The notes under the pieces: model-generated
Seen by the model: the letters and a program-made list of their open reading frames with translations, nothing else
Databases searched by the model: none
What the model was told of the DNA's origin: nothing
Shown: piece after piece, positions 36,701 through 51,700 of the stretch
Position numbering within the stretch: the first letter of the stretch is position 1
How the letters are laid out: each line of letters begins with the position of its first letter
Assembly: GCA_038501625.1 (NCBI GenBank)
Contig: JAZAYU010000127.1
Span: 1,612,001-1,676,000, forward strand
DNA from: Corbicula japonica
Lineage: Eukaryota > Mollusca > Bivalvia > Venerida > Cyrenidae
Length of the DNA stretch: 64,000 bases
Direction of reading: 5' to 3'
Program-made: the position numbers and the translations under genes

Positions 36701-39700
36701 TAAGTTATTCATAAAGAATGTTATGATGGAATTTATGTTTGTTAAGAAAAAAGTTTGGAAGTTGGATTATTTGATTGAATGTTGCTGTGTGTTAGCTTAA
36801 ACTTTGAATATATGAATAAGGATATATTGGTTTGTACAGTGTGGTTAGAAATATTGTAGCTTGTTAAGATTCTTAAATAGATACATTGAAAAAATAGGAA
36901 TTCATTTTTATACTCCAAATTTTATTGCTTTTTAAGTTTGACCATGGTTGTGTAACAAATCTTCACTAATAAAGGCTTCTTAATCTCCTGTAAACTCAGC
37001 AGCTGCCAAGTACTGAGCTGAAGGTTATAAAGCTGAGATTGAAAACCAGTCTCAAATCTCAAGCATCTGATTAGCTGAAATGGCAACTGGTCGCCATTTC
37101 AGCCAATCAGATGCTTGAGATTTGAGACTGGTTTCCATGCTCAGTTTTATAACCTTGGGCACTCAGACTTCCAAATTTCATTTAATTTTGCAGCTGACTA
37201 ACAAAGACTTTCAGATTTATTAAAAAATCTAAAGCTTTATGCTAAGGCTCAGTTTTTTGCAGCTGTCAAGGAAGGCTCCCAAAATTCATTGAACTTCACA
37301 GCTGTGTAGCAAAGGCTTTCAAATCTCTTTGAATTCTGCAGCTGGTCAAAGTCAAGGTTACAGCAATTGTAAAAAAATGTTAAATCAGTTTCCACTCTGT
37401 CAAATCTGTTTCAGCTAATTGTCTCATGAACTCTTTGACTTGGGGTCTTCTAACTTCATAGGATGATTGGAAGGGTAGATGAGCCATGTTGCTTTAGGGG
37501 TTGTTATAAGAGGTCAAGGTTAAAGGGGGGCTTTAAAGGACAAACCTCTTTCTGCTCATTACCTCAAGAACCATTTGACATGAAGTCTTCAGACTTCACA
37601 GGATGATTTATTGGTGATCACTGATTAAAAGGTCAAGGTCACTAGGGTCAGTAAGGTCAAGTGCAGCTTGTCAAGCAAAGAACGATTTACGTAGTGTTAT
37701 TTTATTTTGCATGATTTATTAAGAAAAAAAAATTATGAAAAGGAAAACACTTTATTTTGCTGAACAAACCGTAAATAATTTTTTGGATAATGACTGTGCT
37801 TAGTTTAGCTGTACAGTGGCCCAAGATAAAAAAAACAACAAACCGAGATTGGAGACCAGTCTAAAATCTCAAGCATCTGATTGGCTGAAATGGCAACTGG
37901 TCAACTGGACTGGAGTTTATCCAAAAAATTATTTACGATTTGTACAGCTGAACTAAGTTTTAGCCTTATCATCTTGGGCCAAGGTGTTGAATAATTCAGT
38001 TCTCCTTCACATGTGATTTTGCATTACTCAATACACATAAATTCTGATTACTTTCACACAAGGATACTTATCTTGTCCTACACTTGTGACATATCTTATC
38101 CCTGGGTCATTGTGGTAATGTAAACAGGACATTGTCTTAAGGCAGGTAATAAATAGATCAGTTAATGTGACACACCTTCGCCTGTTAAACATTGCAATGA
38201 TACTGGACAAGTTTTGAAGTGTACCTGTCAACATGATTAAAATTTGGATGGTATGGTCCAAATTAAAATTAATTTGTGGAATAAATGCAGAAGAAAGATA
38301 TTTTTTGAATATACAGCAGTCTTTTTCTAAAGCAACATTATTTGGAAACACCATGACAGAGTGGCTTTTAGCCAATGAGAACAGTGTAGACCCAATTATG
38401 ACTGTGTAAATCTTTGTTTTCTAATGGTAGAAATCATAATATTATAATTATATTAATCATATGAAAATTTCCTTGAAGTAATAGACTTGTTGTACACAAT
38501 ATTGCTTTAAACACTCAAAAGCAATCTTTTGTTTCATGCAAACCATTTTCTCCATGAATTCAGCTTGTATACCAAGTGTGACCAGTGTAGATCCTAATCA
38601 GCCGGCACAGCCATGCAGTATGAACAGGTTCAGCACTGTTTGGTTTTATATTAAATTTGGTCAGAAGTGATCACTGGTTGCAGATGGGATACAAGCAATA
38701 TCATGCACATGAAGTCTGAGATCTGGTGAGAGAAAACTTTGCAAATTTCAACCAGTACATTAAAAACTGGTTATAATTTCAACCGTTGAAATGCCAAAAT
38801 GTAAAGTCTTGTGTCAGTAATGGTAGCATGCAATAATGCCCAAGTCTTGGTTGGGTAGGGAACTTGATTGCTGGCTGCAGTTAATTTGATGCAAGGATTT
38901 AAATTTCTTTCATGAAAGGTTGTTTGACAAATAGAGGGGCAAAAAATGGAAGCTTTTTTTAAAATCAGGACTGTCTTTGACTAGCTCAAACTAGCACTGT
39001 TTGTTCCTAAACGCAAAATTTAATAATGAATGGTACCACTATGAAAAATCAAACCATTTGACAGTTTTTATTAATGAATCTGTAGATATGATAAAACTTG
39101 AACCATTTTAAATAGGTCTTTGGTATAACAGTTTTCTGCTTGGTCAGTCCTATTCAAGTCGAATCTTCACCGGGAGGGTTGACAGACATTTATCAAGATG
39201 ACCACCCGGCCATGTTGGTCTAGTTGTCAGATCTAAGCACTGATAGGTCCGCTAATTATTGGTACTGCCATTTCAATTACATTTATGGTCCTTGTCCAAT
39301 TGTTTAATTGTTTCACACTTAAGATTTATTGTAATGATTTGTCATAATCATTTTAAAGAATGTCTGCTTTTCAGATATACTGTGCAGGGGCAGATCCAGA
39401 GGGGGTGTAGTAGAGTTACTTGAACCCTCTATTTGGGCAGCAATATTTCATTTTCATGGTCATTTTGACCAGAAGATTGGAAATTATCATGTTACTACCC
39501 TAAGGCTGCCCCAAACAAACCTCTTTCTGGAAGTCTTGGCTGTGGATACTTTTATGTTCATAAGCAATCCTTTATTCCATATATTATATGAGTTTCACCA
39601 GATGTGCAACCAGGGGAAATCTAGTTTAGCTGGCTTATCCATGCCATCTGATCAGGTTCTACACTTTTCACTTCTTGATCAGAAATAACCTAATAAATCT

Positions 39701-42700
39701 AAAAGCAAACAGTGTAGTCTACTGATCAGACAGCATAAATATGCTGACAGAGGTGGATCTACACTGTTTACCCATGGGATAACAGCCATGTCACAAGGAG
39801 TAAAGAGATAACAACCATTTTCTTGGGTTTGTAAATTTGAGGTTTTTCAGTTAAGTTTTCTCTAATTATCATGTATAAGTTTAGTTCTTCATTCGTTAAG
39901 GAGTTTAAAATTTATCTGCCAAAGAAAATTAGTACCCCATAAAATTAATATTCATGAGTTCACAGTTACTTGAATTGGTTGTTCAATTTTTTGTTGCCTT
40001 TGTTCTTCTGTATGTAGGCCACTAACCAGTGGTCACTGGTACAATTTTGCATAAAGATGAGAATTTCACATGGTTTAACCAGGGTAAAAAACTTATTTAA
40101 CACCATTGTGTGTCATACACTTCAGTTTAATTAGATTATGAATTAATTTAAGAACTATTTTTGCTCTGCTACTGTGAAAATCAAGTTCCCAGCATGGGGA
40201 ATTCCTACACCCTAACTCCCCATCTGAAAAAACAAACAAACAACAACAACAACAAAAAACGCCAAACCCAACAGCACTATAATGAAGTGCTTGTCAAAAA
40301 CTTTTTTTTTTTGTAATGTTAAACCATTACAAGATACTTTTCTTTATGAAATGAAATGTTGTTCATTGTACCTTGGTACTTCTTCAATCAGTCATTCTGT
40401 ATTTTTGTTGACAGAGTAGAAATTATTTAGCCTATTTCATTATTTCGCCCTCTTAAACAGATGTTTGATTCAAATTATACAAAATTCTGAAATGGTCTAA
40501 GCAGTTAATGTTTATTTTGACACTTTTCTTCGTTTTTAGTACTTATATGTCGGAAATCAAGTTTTTCTTTAAATAAAAGCCGTGAATTAAATATTTGTTC
40601 AATTTCCGTCATTTATTATGTACAAGAAAAAGCATAATGCACGATATTTAAAGATGGGTTTTAAAAACTGTCATTAGTGAGTGCCAGCTGAAACAGTATG
40701 TGTTAAGATCAGTGATTTAAATATTTAGATTATTAATGGCAAATTAAATATATGGGTTATTTATACCAATCAGTGATTTTATTTTATTAATCGCATAGTG
40801 ATGATAGGGGTTATTAAATTCAATCAGTGATATTAATTTCAGTAATAAATGACATCTGTAAGATAGGAGATTTTCTAATTTGTGACTTTAATTTCAGTTT
40901 AAAAATGACATTAAAGTCAGGGGTTATGGAATTAAAATTTTTAGTATTGTCAGTTATTGTTTATTATTTAAGACACGAAATTATAAATGGTACAAATCAG
41001 TCTGTAATTATATTTTCTGTTAACGGCACTTTAAGAAAAGGCACAGTTACAGTAATATAAAGGTCAAAATAACCAGCTCAGCAAAGACAGTGTGACCATA
41101 TTTAATGAATGCAATAAAATCATTCATATGTTAAAAATAATAACAATACTGTACAAAATAAATATCTGTCAATCAGGCCGGAGGGTAAACAATTTGATGA
41201 AAAGCTAGGTTAATGATTATAATGTCTTGAACTAAATGAAAATTTTACTCATTGATTTATGTATCATTTTAATGGACAGAGTTAAAAGGTACCTGACATT
41301 TGACCGAAGGCGATATCTTGACTGTGAAAGCTATCGAATGATAATCCTTTATTTGGGAATTTGAGATATGCGGTGACGTTTTCCTGATGGGGGACTGTTT
41401 TGTTCCATTCTATAGCTACTGGCAGCCGGTAGTCTGTTTGCGATAAGCTTCAGTATTATTCGAACAATGAAGGAATTAGAATTTTGAAATGAGGAGAATT
41501 ATGAATTGAAATGGATGCTAATGTGTAAGGATGTGATTGACGTTTATGGAAGGGTTGGCAACAAGTTGTCTTACATAGTAGATTATTGAAATGTGATAAA
41601 AATGGAATCTTAAGTGTGCCAGTCAGTCAAATGGATATAATATTCTCTCATTTATTTGGAATTTCTATAATTACTTTTGTTTGTGTATTCCTCTTCTCTC
41701 TGGATTGTTTTTGTCAGTGGTTTCTTTTTATCTTTTGGAATCAATAATCAGAATTCAAAAAAAGGCAAATCTATTACAGAAACTTGCGAAAATTAACTGT
41801 TACTCCATATTTTCGGGTTTTATGGTGTGTGCAACCAGGTTGTCTTTGTTCACATGTGAATTTGTTCTTTAAATCAGGCAGTGGGACAAATGAAATGTGT
41901 TCTGTATCAACAGATGGTCCAAGTTTACAAGTGATCTTTACCCAGGTTTGACTGTATTTTGGATATCGGCATCATTACTTGATGTCAGTTGCCTACTACT
42001 TGGGCCCAAGATTATAAACTAAGATTGGAGACCCGAGTCTCAAATATCAACTAGTTACCATTTCAGACAATAAGATTTTTGAGATTTGCGGCTGGTCTCT
42101 AGATTTAGTTTATGATCTAATGGGCCCATATCTTCTGCATCAAATTTGTTGTTGGAGACAGCAAACTAACTTCAGTTCATTATTTACACAAAAAATATCA
42201 TTAAGGCGATGCATATGACAGAAGGTATTTGTTTTGCTGTGAGTGCAGGGGACTGTAATTAGTATACAAGATGTAATCTACAGTCATGTGTCACATTCTG
42301 TCAGCCTCTAATTTGTACTTCGCATGTGAAGTGTTTAGATTTTGCAGCTTACCATTTAAGCTATGACACTGTCGTAGTTTTTTTTCAGTTTAATAGTAAC
42401 CCTTTTACTCCTTATGTATATACAGGTTTTATTGCATGTGCTGACAGTGTAAATCCAGATCAGCTGGCACATCCATGCCATTATTATGCTAGTATAGATA
42501 GGGATCAGATTGCATCGATGTGCCGGTTGATCTAGATCTACACTGATCGCCTGTGTATAATAGCAATATCCCTTGGAGTAAAGTGTTAAATTAAAAAAAA
42601 AAATTTGTCTGACTCACAATAGAGAAACTGTTCGAAACAGTGAAAAACACTGATAAGATGGCACAGATTGAAAGCTATATCTGAGAGTTTAGTTGTGACA

Positions 42701-45700
42701 AATGGATGGAGGGTCAAGTTACATGCTTAATTAGATATTTTTAGCAATTATTTAATTAGGAATTCAATTTGATGTAAAAACTCAATATTGATCTTCGATA
42801 TCAAGTTGATGGGAGGGGGCTGCTCAAGTTACAAGGATATCAAACGTTTTATTGTGTTATGAATTTTCAGTTTTTATTGACTTTGGTTTTTATCAAAGTT
42901 TGTTATTGCTTTGATTTTGATTTCGGATCATTTCACCAAAACAATCATAATGCAATATGTTCCACATTGAAGAATATGGTCTTTTGATGTTTTACTAATA
43001 TTCTAAATTTTTGAAAGTTTATATCTTTTGGTTTCATGATAAAAGTCAAGTACAATACAAATGTTATGAATTCTTGGGTAAGATGACATGTTGTCCTCTA
43101 CCTTTGTAATGCAGCAGGACTTCCTAAAGTGGACATGTGTTTGTTGATGTTAATATGATTTATTCAAGTCTTCTGGGTGTAGACTTTCAGCTTTGTCTGG
43201 TGGAGAAGTAGCCTGGTGGCCCTCCAGGCATTGTTTCAGGCACAGGCGGGAACCTGGTTACAAAAGACCTTTTAAAAGATAGCTGGACAGGTTTCTTGCA
43301 TGAAAGATTTCCACTCGACCCAGCAATAAGGAGCCTGCAATTTTTTTTAACGAATGACCTTGACCACTCAGCCCGGAGTCCCCTTTTGGACATGATAATG
43401 TTTTGGATCACTGTGTTTATTCCAGTTTATCTACGGGAAGATTATGCCATGTGATTGTGAGAGTGTGACATAATTATGATGGTGTGATATGTGATAGTAT
43501 TTTTTTGCCATGTGACGATGTTTTTCCAGAATGAACTGGAATAAATCCTAAAATAAATGCCAGAAATCATTACTGATTACATGCATGAGTCTCTGTTGAC
43601 TTTCTTAACAAGTCTGTTCACCATGGTTTTGTTAAGCCTTTTTTAAATAAAAAAAGTAACCTGTGTAACAATCAAAATGTTCAAATATTTGTATTTTGAA
43701 AATTTACAACTTTACTGCTTAATGAAAAATGGTGAACGAAAATTGTAGAGAGGCTGAAAAAAGATGGGGAATATAATGAATGAGATTTTATACAAAAAAG
43801 CATATTTTTTGACATGCTAGAGGTCATTGGTTTTTCATTGAAATGATATATGTTTTAATAATTTTGTAACATAGAAGACATTTTAGAAGTTAGTTGATAA
43901 ATGAATTATGAAACCAGATCGGTATTTTTGAAAGATAGGATAATTGCCAAGGGTCGGTGAAGTGGAGAATGCTGGTGTCATCATTGCTAGATGGGAAGAC
44001 TGATTTCTCTCCAATAACCATAAATTAGATACTGTTGCGAAATCTTTTCGCCCTGTTACGTGACATGTTAAAAAAATCAGTTTTTGGGGTCACTTTTTGT
44101 CATTTATAGGTTTTTTAAATTTCTTTACTTGATGGTTTAAATTTTCACAGTTTGTGTAAAGTTTCCACCATTTTCTGTACATTTGACAACGTTTTGGCAG
44201 TTATGTCCACCTGACCTTGTTTTATAACTTTTCCTTAACCCTTTCCTCCATAGATATACATTTATTGCATGAGCGAACAGTTTAGATCCAGATCAGCCAG
44301 CACTTCCATGCTGTCCGATCAGGATCTAAACTGTTCGCCTTTTGATTCGTTAGGTTATTTCTGATCAAAATGCGACCAGTGCAGATCCTGATCTGACTGA
44401 TCTACACTGGTTGCACATGCGTAAAAATGCGTATTTATTATACTGCAAAGAAATTTCCTTGAATTTGATTGGATAATTTGCCGCTGATGTATATCCTGCG
44501 GCTCGGGTAATATGACACCCAGACCGGCAATATATCCTCACATTCCCTGTCAAGAAACCAAATAACTATATAATATGGAGGAAAGGTTAAGGGAATTTAA
44601 GGTGTCTTCTTTGATATGTTTTGACATTTTAGTTTATTTGAATATATTTGGAAAGGGTTCACAATTATCTATAATTTTCTCATAACTAGTAGGGATTAAT
44701 ATTACTCATTTTGACTAGAATTTTTTTTTAACAGCGAATTTAATAATAAGCAATGTCTGAATTTAATATTAAGCAATGATGTATGCTCAATTTTTTTTTA
44801 AGTCATTTCAAGGAATATGTTTAACATAGGACTTGTTTGACTTTCAGATGTCATTTTTGAGCAATTTTAAGTTTTGTTCATTGCTAAATAAGATAATATA
44901 ATACTTATTTCTTTAACACAATAAAACAAGGGAAGTAATAAAAGTTTTGTGCATATTTAACAATGTCATTTGAATTTAAATAGGTTAGAATATTGCCTAC
45001 AGATAAGCACATTTTAACCCTTTCCTGTACAGATACGCATTTTTACGCATGTGCATGTGTGACCAGTGTAGATCCAGATCAGCCGGCACATCCGTGCCGT
45101 CTGATCAGGATCTACACTGGTCGCATTTTGGTCAGAAATAACCTAATGAATCAAGAAGCGAACAGTTTAGATCCTGATCAGACGGCACACGGATGTAGGT
45201 TGTTTCTGACTATTGATCCAGTCTTTAGATGACATTATTCATGAAGTTAACCCTTTCCTGTATAGATACGCATTCTTACGCATGTGCGACCAGTGTAGAT
45301 CCAGATCAGCCGGCACATCCATGCCGTCTGATCTGGATCTGCACTGGTCGCATTTTGGTCAGAAATAACCTAATGAATCAAAAAGCGAACAGTTTAGATC
45401 CTGATCAGACAGCACGGATGTGCCGGCTGATCTGGATCTAAACTGTTCGCCCTAGCAATAAAGGTGTGTCTATACGGGAAAGGGTTAAAGGTTCATCAGT
45501 GATTTACCTCCCTGAACAGCCCGAAAAACAATAACAACGAGAAAAAAAAAAGAAAACAATATAAATTACAGAAAGTTTGAACCAGTGGTGTAATAGATCT
45601 CATTATTGTAGTCATTCATCAGTTTTAAGTCTCAGGAAAGTTCACTGTTTGATTTAAATTTAACTGAAGTTTAAGTAAATAAATAAGTTTAAGTTTAAAT

Positions 45701-48700
45701 AAACACCTCACTAAATTGTTAGCGATGAGTGTTTCCAAAAAATGGATACAGCATCTTCATCAAAGTGTTACTCGGTAATTAATGTTTAAACATATTTTTA
45801 ATGAGTAGTGCTCTTCCGATTGATTGGTTTTTTTTTAAAATTTTCGAAAAAGATTATAAGTATCATGCATGAGTGTGAGGTGAAGATGGAAAAATCTGTC
45901 ACCGAGGGTTAACTGTTTTGCGGGAACGAGGCTCTGCCGAGTTCCCGCCAAAACAGTTCACCCGAGGTGACAGATTTTTCTATCTTTACCGAATGTCTCA
46001 TGCAAGATACTTTTTCTTGCATACCTTTTATTATTTATAACATTTCTATGTATGTATACAAACTTTTTTTTTTTCCTTATGCTGAAATATTGACATTAAC
46101 GCTAACCTTTTTTATAAATGACGTCAATAACTTGAATATATGACGTCACTCACGTGACTCATTCTACACGGGGGGGTGTAGGATCGAAATTTCCTACACG
46201 GGTGAAATCACTGGATGACCTGATCTGGTATGCAAGAAGTATTTACTCCATATAGTTACATATGAGCTTTGTGACGTGTGAACAGTGTAGATTTTGATCA
46301 GCCAAAACATCTGCGCCATCTGTGCCCAAGGTTATAAAACTGAGCATGGAAACCAGTCTCAAATCTCAAGCATCTGATTGGCTGAAATGGCGACTGGTCG
46401 CCATTTCAGCCAATCAGATGCTTGAGATTTGAGACTGGTTTCCAATCTCAGTTTTATAACCTTCACACCTGATCTTGATCTACACTGGTCACATCTGTGA
46501 CAGAAATAACCAAATTAATAAAAAAAAAGTGAACAGTGTTGATCCAGATTAGACAGGGATGTGCTTTCTGATCTAGATCTAGATCTACACTGTTTGCCCA
46601 TGTTAGAACAGCCATATCCCTCAGGGTTTTGTGTGCCATGTGTCCGTCACATTTTGTTGCTGTTGTTAACAGATACCTTTGGAATGCAGCGATCAGTAAT
46701 TAAGTACTAAAATATGATCATAAAGATGCAAGATAAACTTGCTGTGAAATAAAATTCACTCATTTGTGTGATTTTCCATTTTCCGCATTTGCAGTTTTTG
46801 AATACTAGGTTATGAAAGCATGTCAGATGTTAGTAACTATGCTGGTATAACAGGTTCAAGTTCTGACATTAGGGACTGATATAATATAAACATTTATATG
46901 GTACATGCAGCGTAAGTTATTTCGAGTTCAATGCTGGAAATGAATTATAATAACATAAAGATTGGGGAACAGTCTCAAATCTCAAGCATCTGATCGGCTG
47001 AAATGGCAACCAGCATTGGTTTTATGATCTTGGGCATCTGATTGGCTGAAATGGTCTCCAGATTTAATTTAATGATCTTGTGGTGCCAGCTGTCGCCTTT
47101 GTAAGGAAATTCATGAGATTAAGAAAGAATGCAAATCATACGGGATTAGGGCTTGGCAATATCTATATAATATCCATATTTCCTTGCTTTCTAAGGAAGA
47201 AATGTGAGGTATTTTGATGGGAGCATATTTTCTAGTGCAAAACCTTCATAGTTCATATTATTTATGTGACAGATGTTAAAAAACATTGTTTTGTGCATGT
47301 GTTGTTAGGATCGTAAAAGTCTTAATTAAATATGGTGAATTTTGCAAAACTGTGAAATTCTCCTTGGCGTTTCAATTTGGTGCATATAAATGGTGATATA
47401 CGATGCCTAATATAAGAAAATTCAAGCTATGAAACCAAAATTCTTAGAAATGTTAAAAATAGCTTAATATATCTTATTAACTGTGTTGTAGTTCCCAGAT
47501 TCAACAACTTGATTTGAAAGGCCAGTGGATTTCATAAAGGGAACAATCTGAAAATAATTGTGGAAATGTTGAGTTGTGCTCATCCTGGCACTTGTCAGTG
47601 TGGACAGCAATATTTTCATATTTTTTGTGTTTGATGCTTTCAAAGTTTTTTTATTTAGTTTTATACCCTAATGATTTTCTATTAATTTTGTTCCTGAGCA
47701 AAACTCTTAAAGTCTTTTTTTCCTATAAATTTGATGTGGAATCCAACCGCACCAGTGCTGCTGTTTTTGTTGTTGGTAGTTGTTATTTGAGTCGGTGGGG
47801 TGTTGGAAGGGGAGATAACCTCTATTATCCTTGCTTGTATCAAAATGATTTTCTTTTGATGATACTTTAGCATAAAAAGAATGTAATTATCATACAACAA
47901 CAATAAATTTTTATAGCATGAGACACTCCGTAATGGGATAAATTTTGTAACAGATGTTTGAAATCGTGTTTTTTGGAGGGAAATATTAGTTGACAGTATT
48001 TTTTCTTGTTCTTGTGAAAGCTTGAGGATATTTTTTTTACCGTTGTGGTCATTTGTCAAACAATGTTTTGGGTGTTGTTAAAAGGACGGGAATGTAACAT
48101 CTATAAATAAATATGTAATTTTTGTTAAAAAACATGAATTGGCACGCTATTTCTGGCATTAGAAACTTGGCAGTTTTTTCATCGAACTTGATACCAAAAA
48201 TATTTCATTATTACTCATTTGTAATTGTTCTCAATATTATGTTTTGTTATTTTGGTGTTTGTTCAATTCAGGTGGTCCTGGTGGTTATATGTTTGTGTTG
48301 TTTCCAGAATTGAGTTTGTTTTGGGAGGAGAATGTAGGTATAACATGGCTGAAGATTAAAAAACTGAGATTTGAAACCAGTCTCAAATCTCAAGCATCTG
48401 ATTGGCTGAAAAATTTAATGGCGACTGGTCACCATTTCAGCCAATCTGATGCTTGAGATTTGAGACTGGTTTCCATTCTCAGTGTTATAATCTTGTATTC
48501 AGGAGTTGAGGTTTCAAGGCGAGGTGGAGAGAAAGGATCAATTTATGTTGCAACATGAAATATGATTGTTCATGGTGTGGTGCTAATTGGAGTTTCTTTG
48601 TTTCTGGAGGCAGTATCAATAGCTGTTACATTAATTTCTATCAGAAATAACTGTTAACAATGGACTTACTTCTCTGTCTGTTCAGATTTTGTTCATGGAG

Positions 48701-51700
48701 TAAAAAGCATTGCAGATTCTGACCATGTCTCGTGATTATAAAACGTTTTTCATGCGATTCCAGTGCCCAAGGTTATAAAACTGAGCATGGAAACCAGTCT
48801 CAAATCTCAAGCATCTGATTGGCTTCTCAAATCTCAAGCATCTGATTGGCTGAAATGGCAACCAGTCGCCATTTCAGCCAATCAGATGCTTGAGATTTGA
48901 GACTGGTTTCCAATCTCAGCTTTATAACCTTCAGCCCAGTAGAAATAACTATGGACTTACCTCTCTGTTTTAGACATTTCAATTGTGAGCACAGAGTTGA
49001 GCATGAATAATAAAAAAAAAAGTTTTGTAATCCATGGGGCCAGATTGCAAGGTTTAAATTTGAATCTCTCAGCAGTGTTTTGATGTCAATAAAATTTTAG
49101 TTAACCCTTTCCTGTACAGAAACACCTTCATTGCTAGGGCGAACAGTTTAGATCCAGATCAGCTGGCACATCCATGCCGTCTGATCAGGATCTAAACTGT
49201 TCGCTTTTTGATTCATTAGGTTATTTCTGACCAAAATGCGACCAGTGCAGATCCTGATCAGACGGCACAGATGTGCCGGCTGATCTGGATCTACACTGGT
49301 CGCACATGCGTAAAAATGCGTATATATCCAGGAAAGGCTTAACTGATTACATAGCAAACATTTTAGACCATGTCAGGGCTTTAAAGATCATATAACTGAG
49401 TATACAATGGAGACCAGTCTCAAATCTCGAGTATTAGATTGGCTGAAATGGATACTCAGTTTTATGAACTTGAGTCCAGATTGTGTGGATATATAGGGGT
49501 CTGTAGTTGAGTAAAATTATGTCTTGTATGCATAGGGTCAATAAATGGGGAAACATAAGGGAGGAAATATTATGATGTTGCTTTATCCGACAACATCTCA
49601 TTTACATGTTTAAGTGAAAAGAAATACTTTATTAACATTTTGTTTTTTTAAGTGGGAAAGTTTCATGAATTATTCTTTTGGATGATGAAAATTTGATATA
49701 CAAGCGACAGGCTTGATATTATAGTGATGAAGGTGGATTTCAATTTTCATAGGTAAAACACATGGAGAAATAAATCTCTGCTGATGAAATAACTTACTTG
49801 AAGTAATTGAAAGACAGAAAAATTGTTGATAATATTTATATGAAAAACTGTTAAATAGTTGGTGAAAAAATATAATAAAAAAACACAATAGTAACTTTGA
49901 AAGCTGAAATGAGAACTTTTTATACTGAAAACGAAATAAAAACATTCATTTGAATGCATCAGTTTCTGGATGTCTAAATTGAAGAAAACAAAGAGAAAAC
50001 AACAACAACAACAGCAATAGAATTGACTATAGTTAGATGTTTACATATATGGTGAGAAGACTGAAATTATTCAGTTACAAACAAATACAGTATCAGTTGC
50101 CTAAATGGCTTGTAATAGCATTGTGGCTTGTGACGTCATAGTGACAGATTGCCATAGCAACAGAGTGACATCATTTGTGACATCATCAACCAATGGATTT
50201 TTTGGATTTCGGGGATGAAGACGATAATTGTCAGATCCCCAATTTCCAAACCAAGGAGGAGTAAGTATTTCTTACATGCTTAGTAACAGCAATGAAATAT
50301 TTCAAGAACTTATATTGTGCAGAATAGAACGATGATTTAGAATGTTTCAACAATACACAGAATGCATTAAATCTATCAAAAACTTTGTTGTTTCTGTTAA
50401 CCAGCAAAATTAAAATAAAAATGAATAAGGAAAATCATATTGCAGAAAGCACTTCTTGCTTTTTTGGCGTAGAGAGGTAGGTTGATCTGCAGAGAAGTGA
50501 AGCTAAATATATCTTAATTTTGTTTTTAGGGGAAGTAGGGAGGGCAGTTTCTTGTTGCATGGCTGACCAGTTAATGAATCGTGTGCATTGGCCTTCAAAG
50601 CAGCTATTGAGTATAGAACATATTTTTGTGGTCTTTTTCTACACAATTGACAGTTATAACAATGGCTTTAAAAAACTATGAATTTTATTTTAATTTTATT
50701 TTACTCTGGACTAGCAAAGAAAGTATTTGCTGCAAATTATTATAAATATTTGTATTCAAAGCCTTGCATAATACTTATATACACAGAAAATCGGCTTTAG
50801 TAAACCTTGGGTGTGATGATGAGTCCTGATAATTTCAAAAGGCGCCAAACAAAATCCTCCCTGTCGATAGTATTCAAATCATTGTTTCAATATATTCGAT
50901 CAAAGTGGACTAAAATATGTCCTGTTATCAAAGGTTGACATTCCGCTGTTGGGTCAAAGTCGTAATAAAAATTTATTACTTTTTGATAGACCTGTTTAGT
51001 GATACTGTTGAAAAGAACTTGAAAACTGCCACAGTTTGATATTTAATGGTTGAAAACTTTATGTTATTCAGGGTGTTCATTAGTCAAGTTAATACAAAGA
51101 GGACAGTTCATTGAAATAATGAGAGAGCTCTTTGTTTTTGTGACAAATGAGCATTTAAAGGGTTTTATTATTTTCAAGAAGGTTTGATTAGGGGTTTTGG
51201 GTGAAACCGGTCAGTTTGATGAGTTGCTTTGGACAGACTGGTTAATTTAATAAGGGGTTTAGGGACTACTGGTCTGTTTGATTTATAGAAAGCTAAAATT
51301 TATGGACTGGACTTTTAATCTTTTGGACAGGACAAAATTGCAAATGTTAATTGCAGTATGATTCTGCATCTACACTGTTCACTTTTACATTCATTAGATT
51401 ATTTAATTCTGACCAAGAAGTGTTCAAAGTAGATTCTGATCAGACTGCATTGATGTTTAGGCTGATCTGGATCTCAGCTGGTAGCATGTGGGATATAAAG
51501 GCATATCTCATGGATTAAAGAGTTAAGTGCAACACTAATGATGTCAGTATTGTGCCAGATCATTGAATTGTTCTCAGTAATCCCTCCATAAAGAACACTT
51601 ATTATATTGAAAACAAAGTGAAACAGTGCATATTCTAATATACACATTTGTCAATTCATTAATGTTTCAACATGCTTTTCACAATTTTATTGATTCTACA

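Larger units (their letters stand above)
50120..50192 (+). promoter_or_regulatory. EVI5: Candidate internal promoter of the EVI5-like gene
   Basis: This 70-bp stretch before the alternative ATG contains CRE TGACGTCA (50131-50138), an X-box-like ATTGCCATAGCAAC (50148-50161) and two TGACATCA CRE variants at about 50166 and 50179. No TATA box is evident. The cluster, together with an in-phase exon, argues for a real promoter. Confidence 0.55.

Noticed and set aside
38028..38375. 115-codon minus-strand frame
   Set aside because: No domain, no splice sites, no repeat in protein; length is plausible by chance in 64 kb.
39205..39300. tRNA-like phrase GGCCATGTTGGTCTAGTTG
   Set aside because: It resembles an A box, but no B box follows at the right distance and no SINE tail is visible.
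45229..45441. Open frames encoding [24 protein letters not shown] peptides (also at 7864, 19021, 30059, 49148, 51876 and others)
   Set aside because: They recur only within family A MITEs, in either orientation, and follow the DNA hairpin repeats. They are by-products of the repeat, though such frames often enter protein databases.
47574..48059. Frames of 98 and 125 codons on opposite strands
   Set aside because: Mutually overlapping, Phe/Lys-rich, AT-driven, without splice context.
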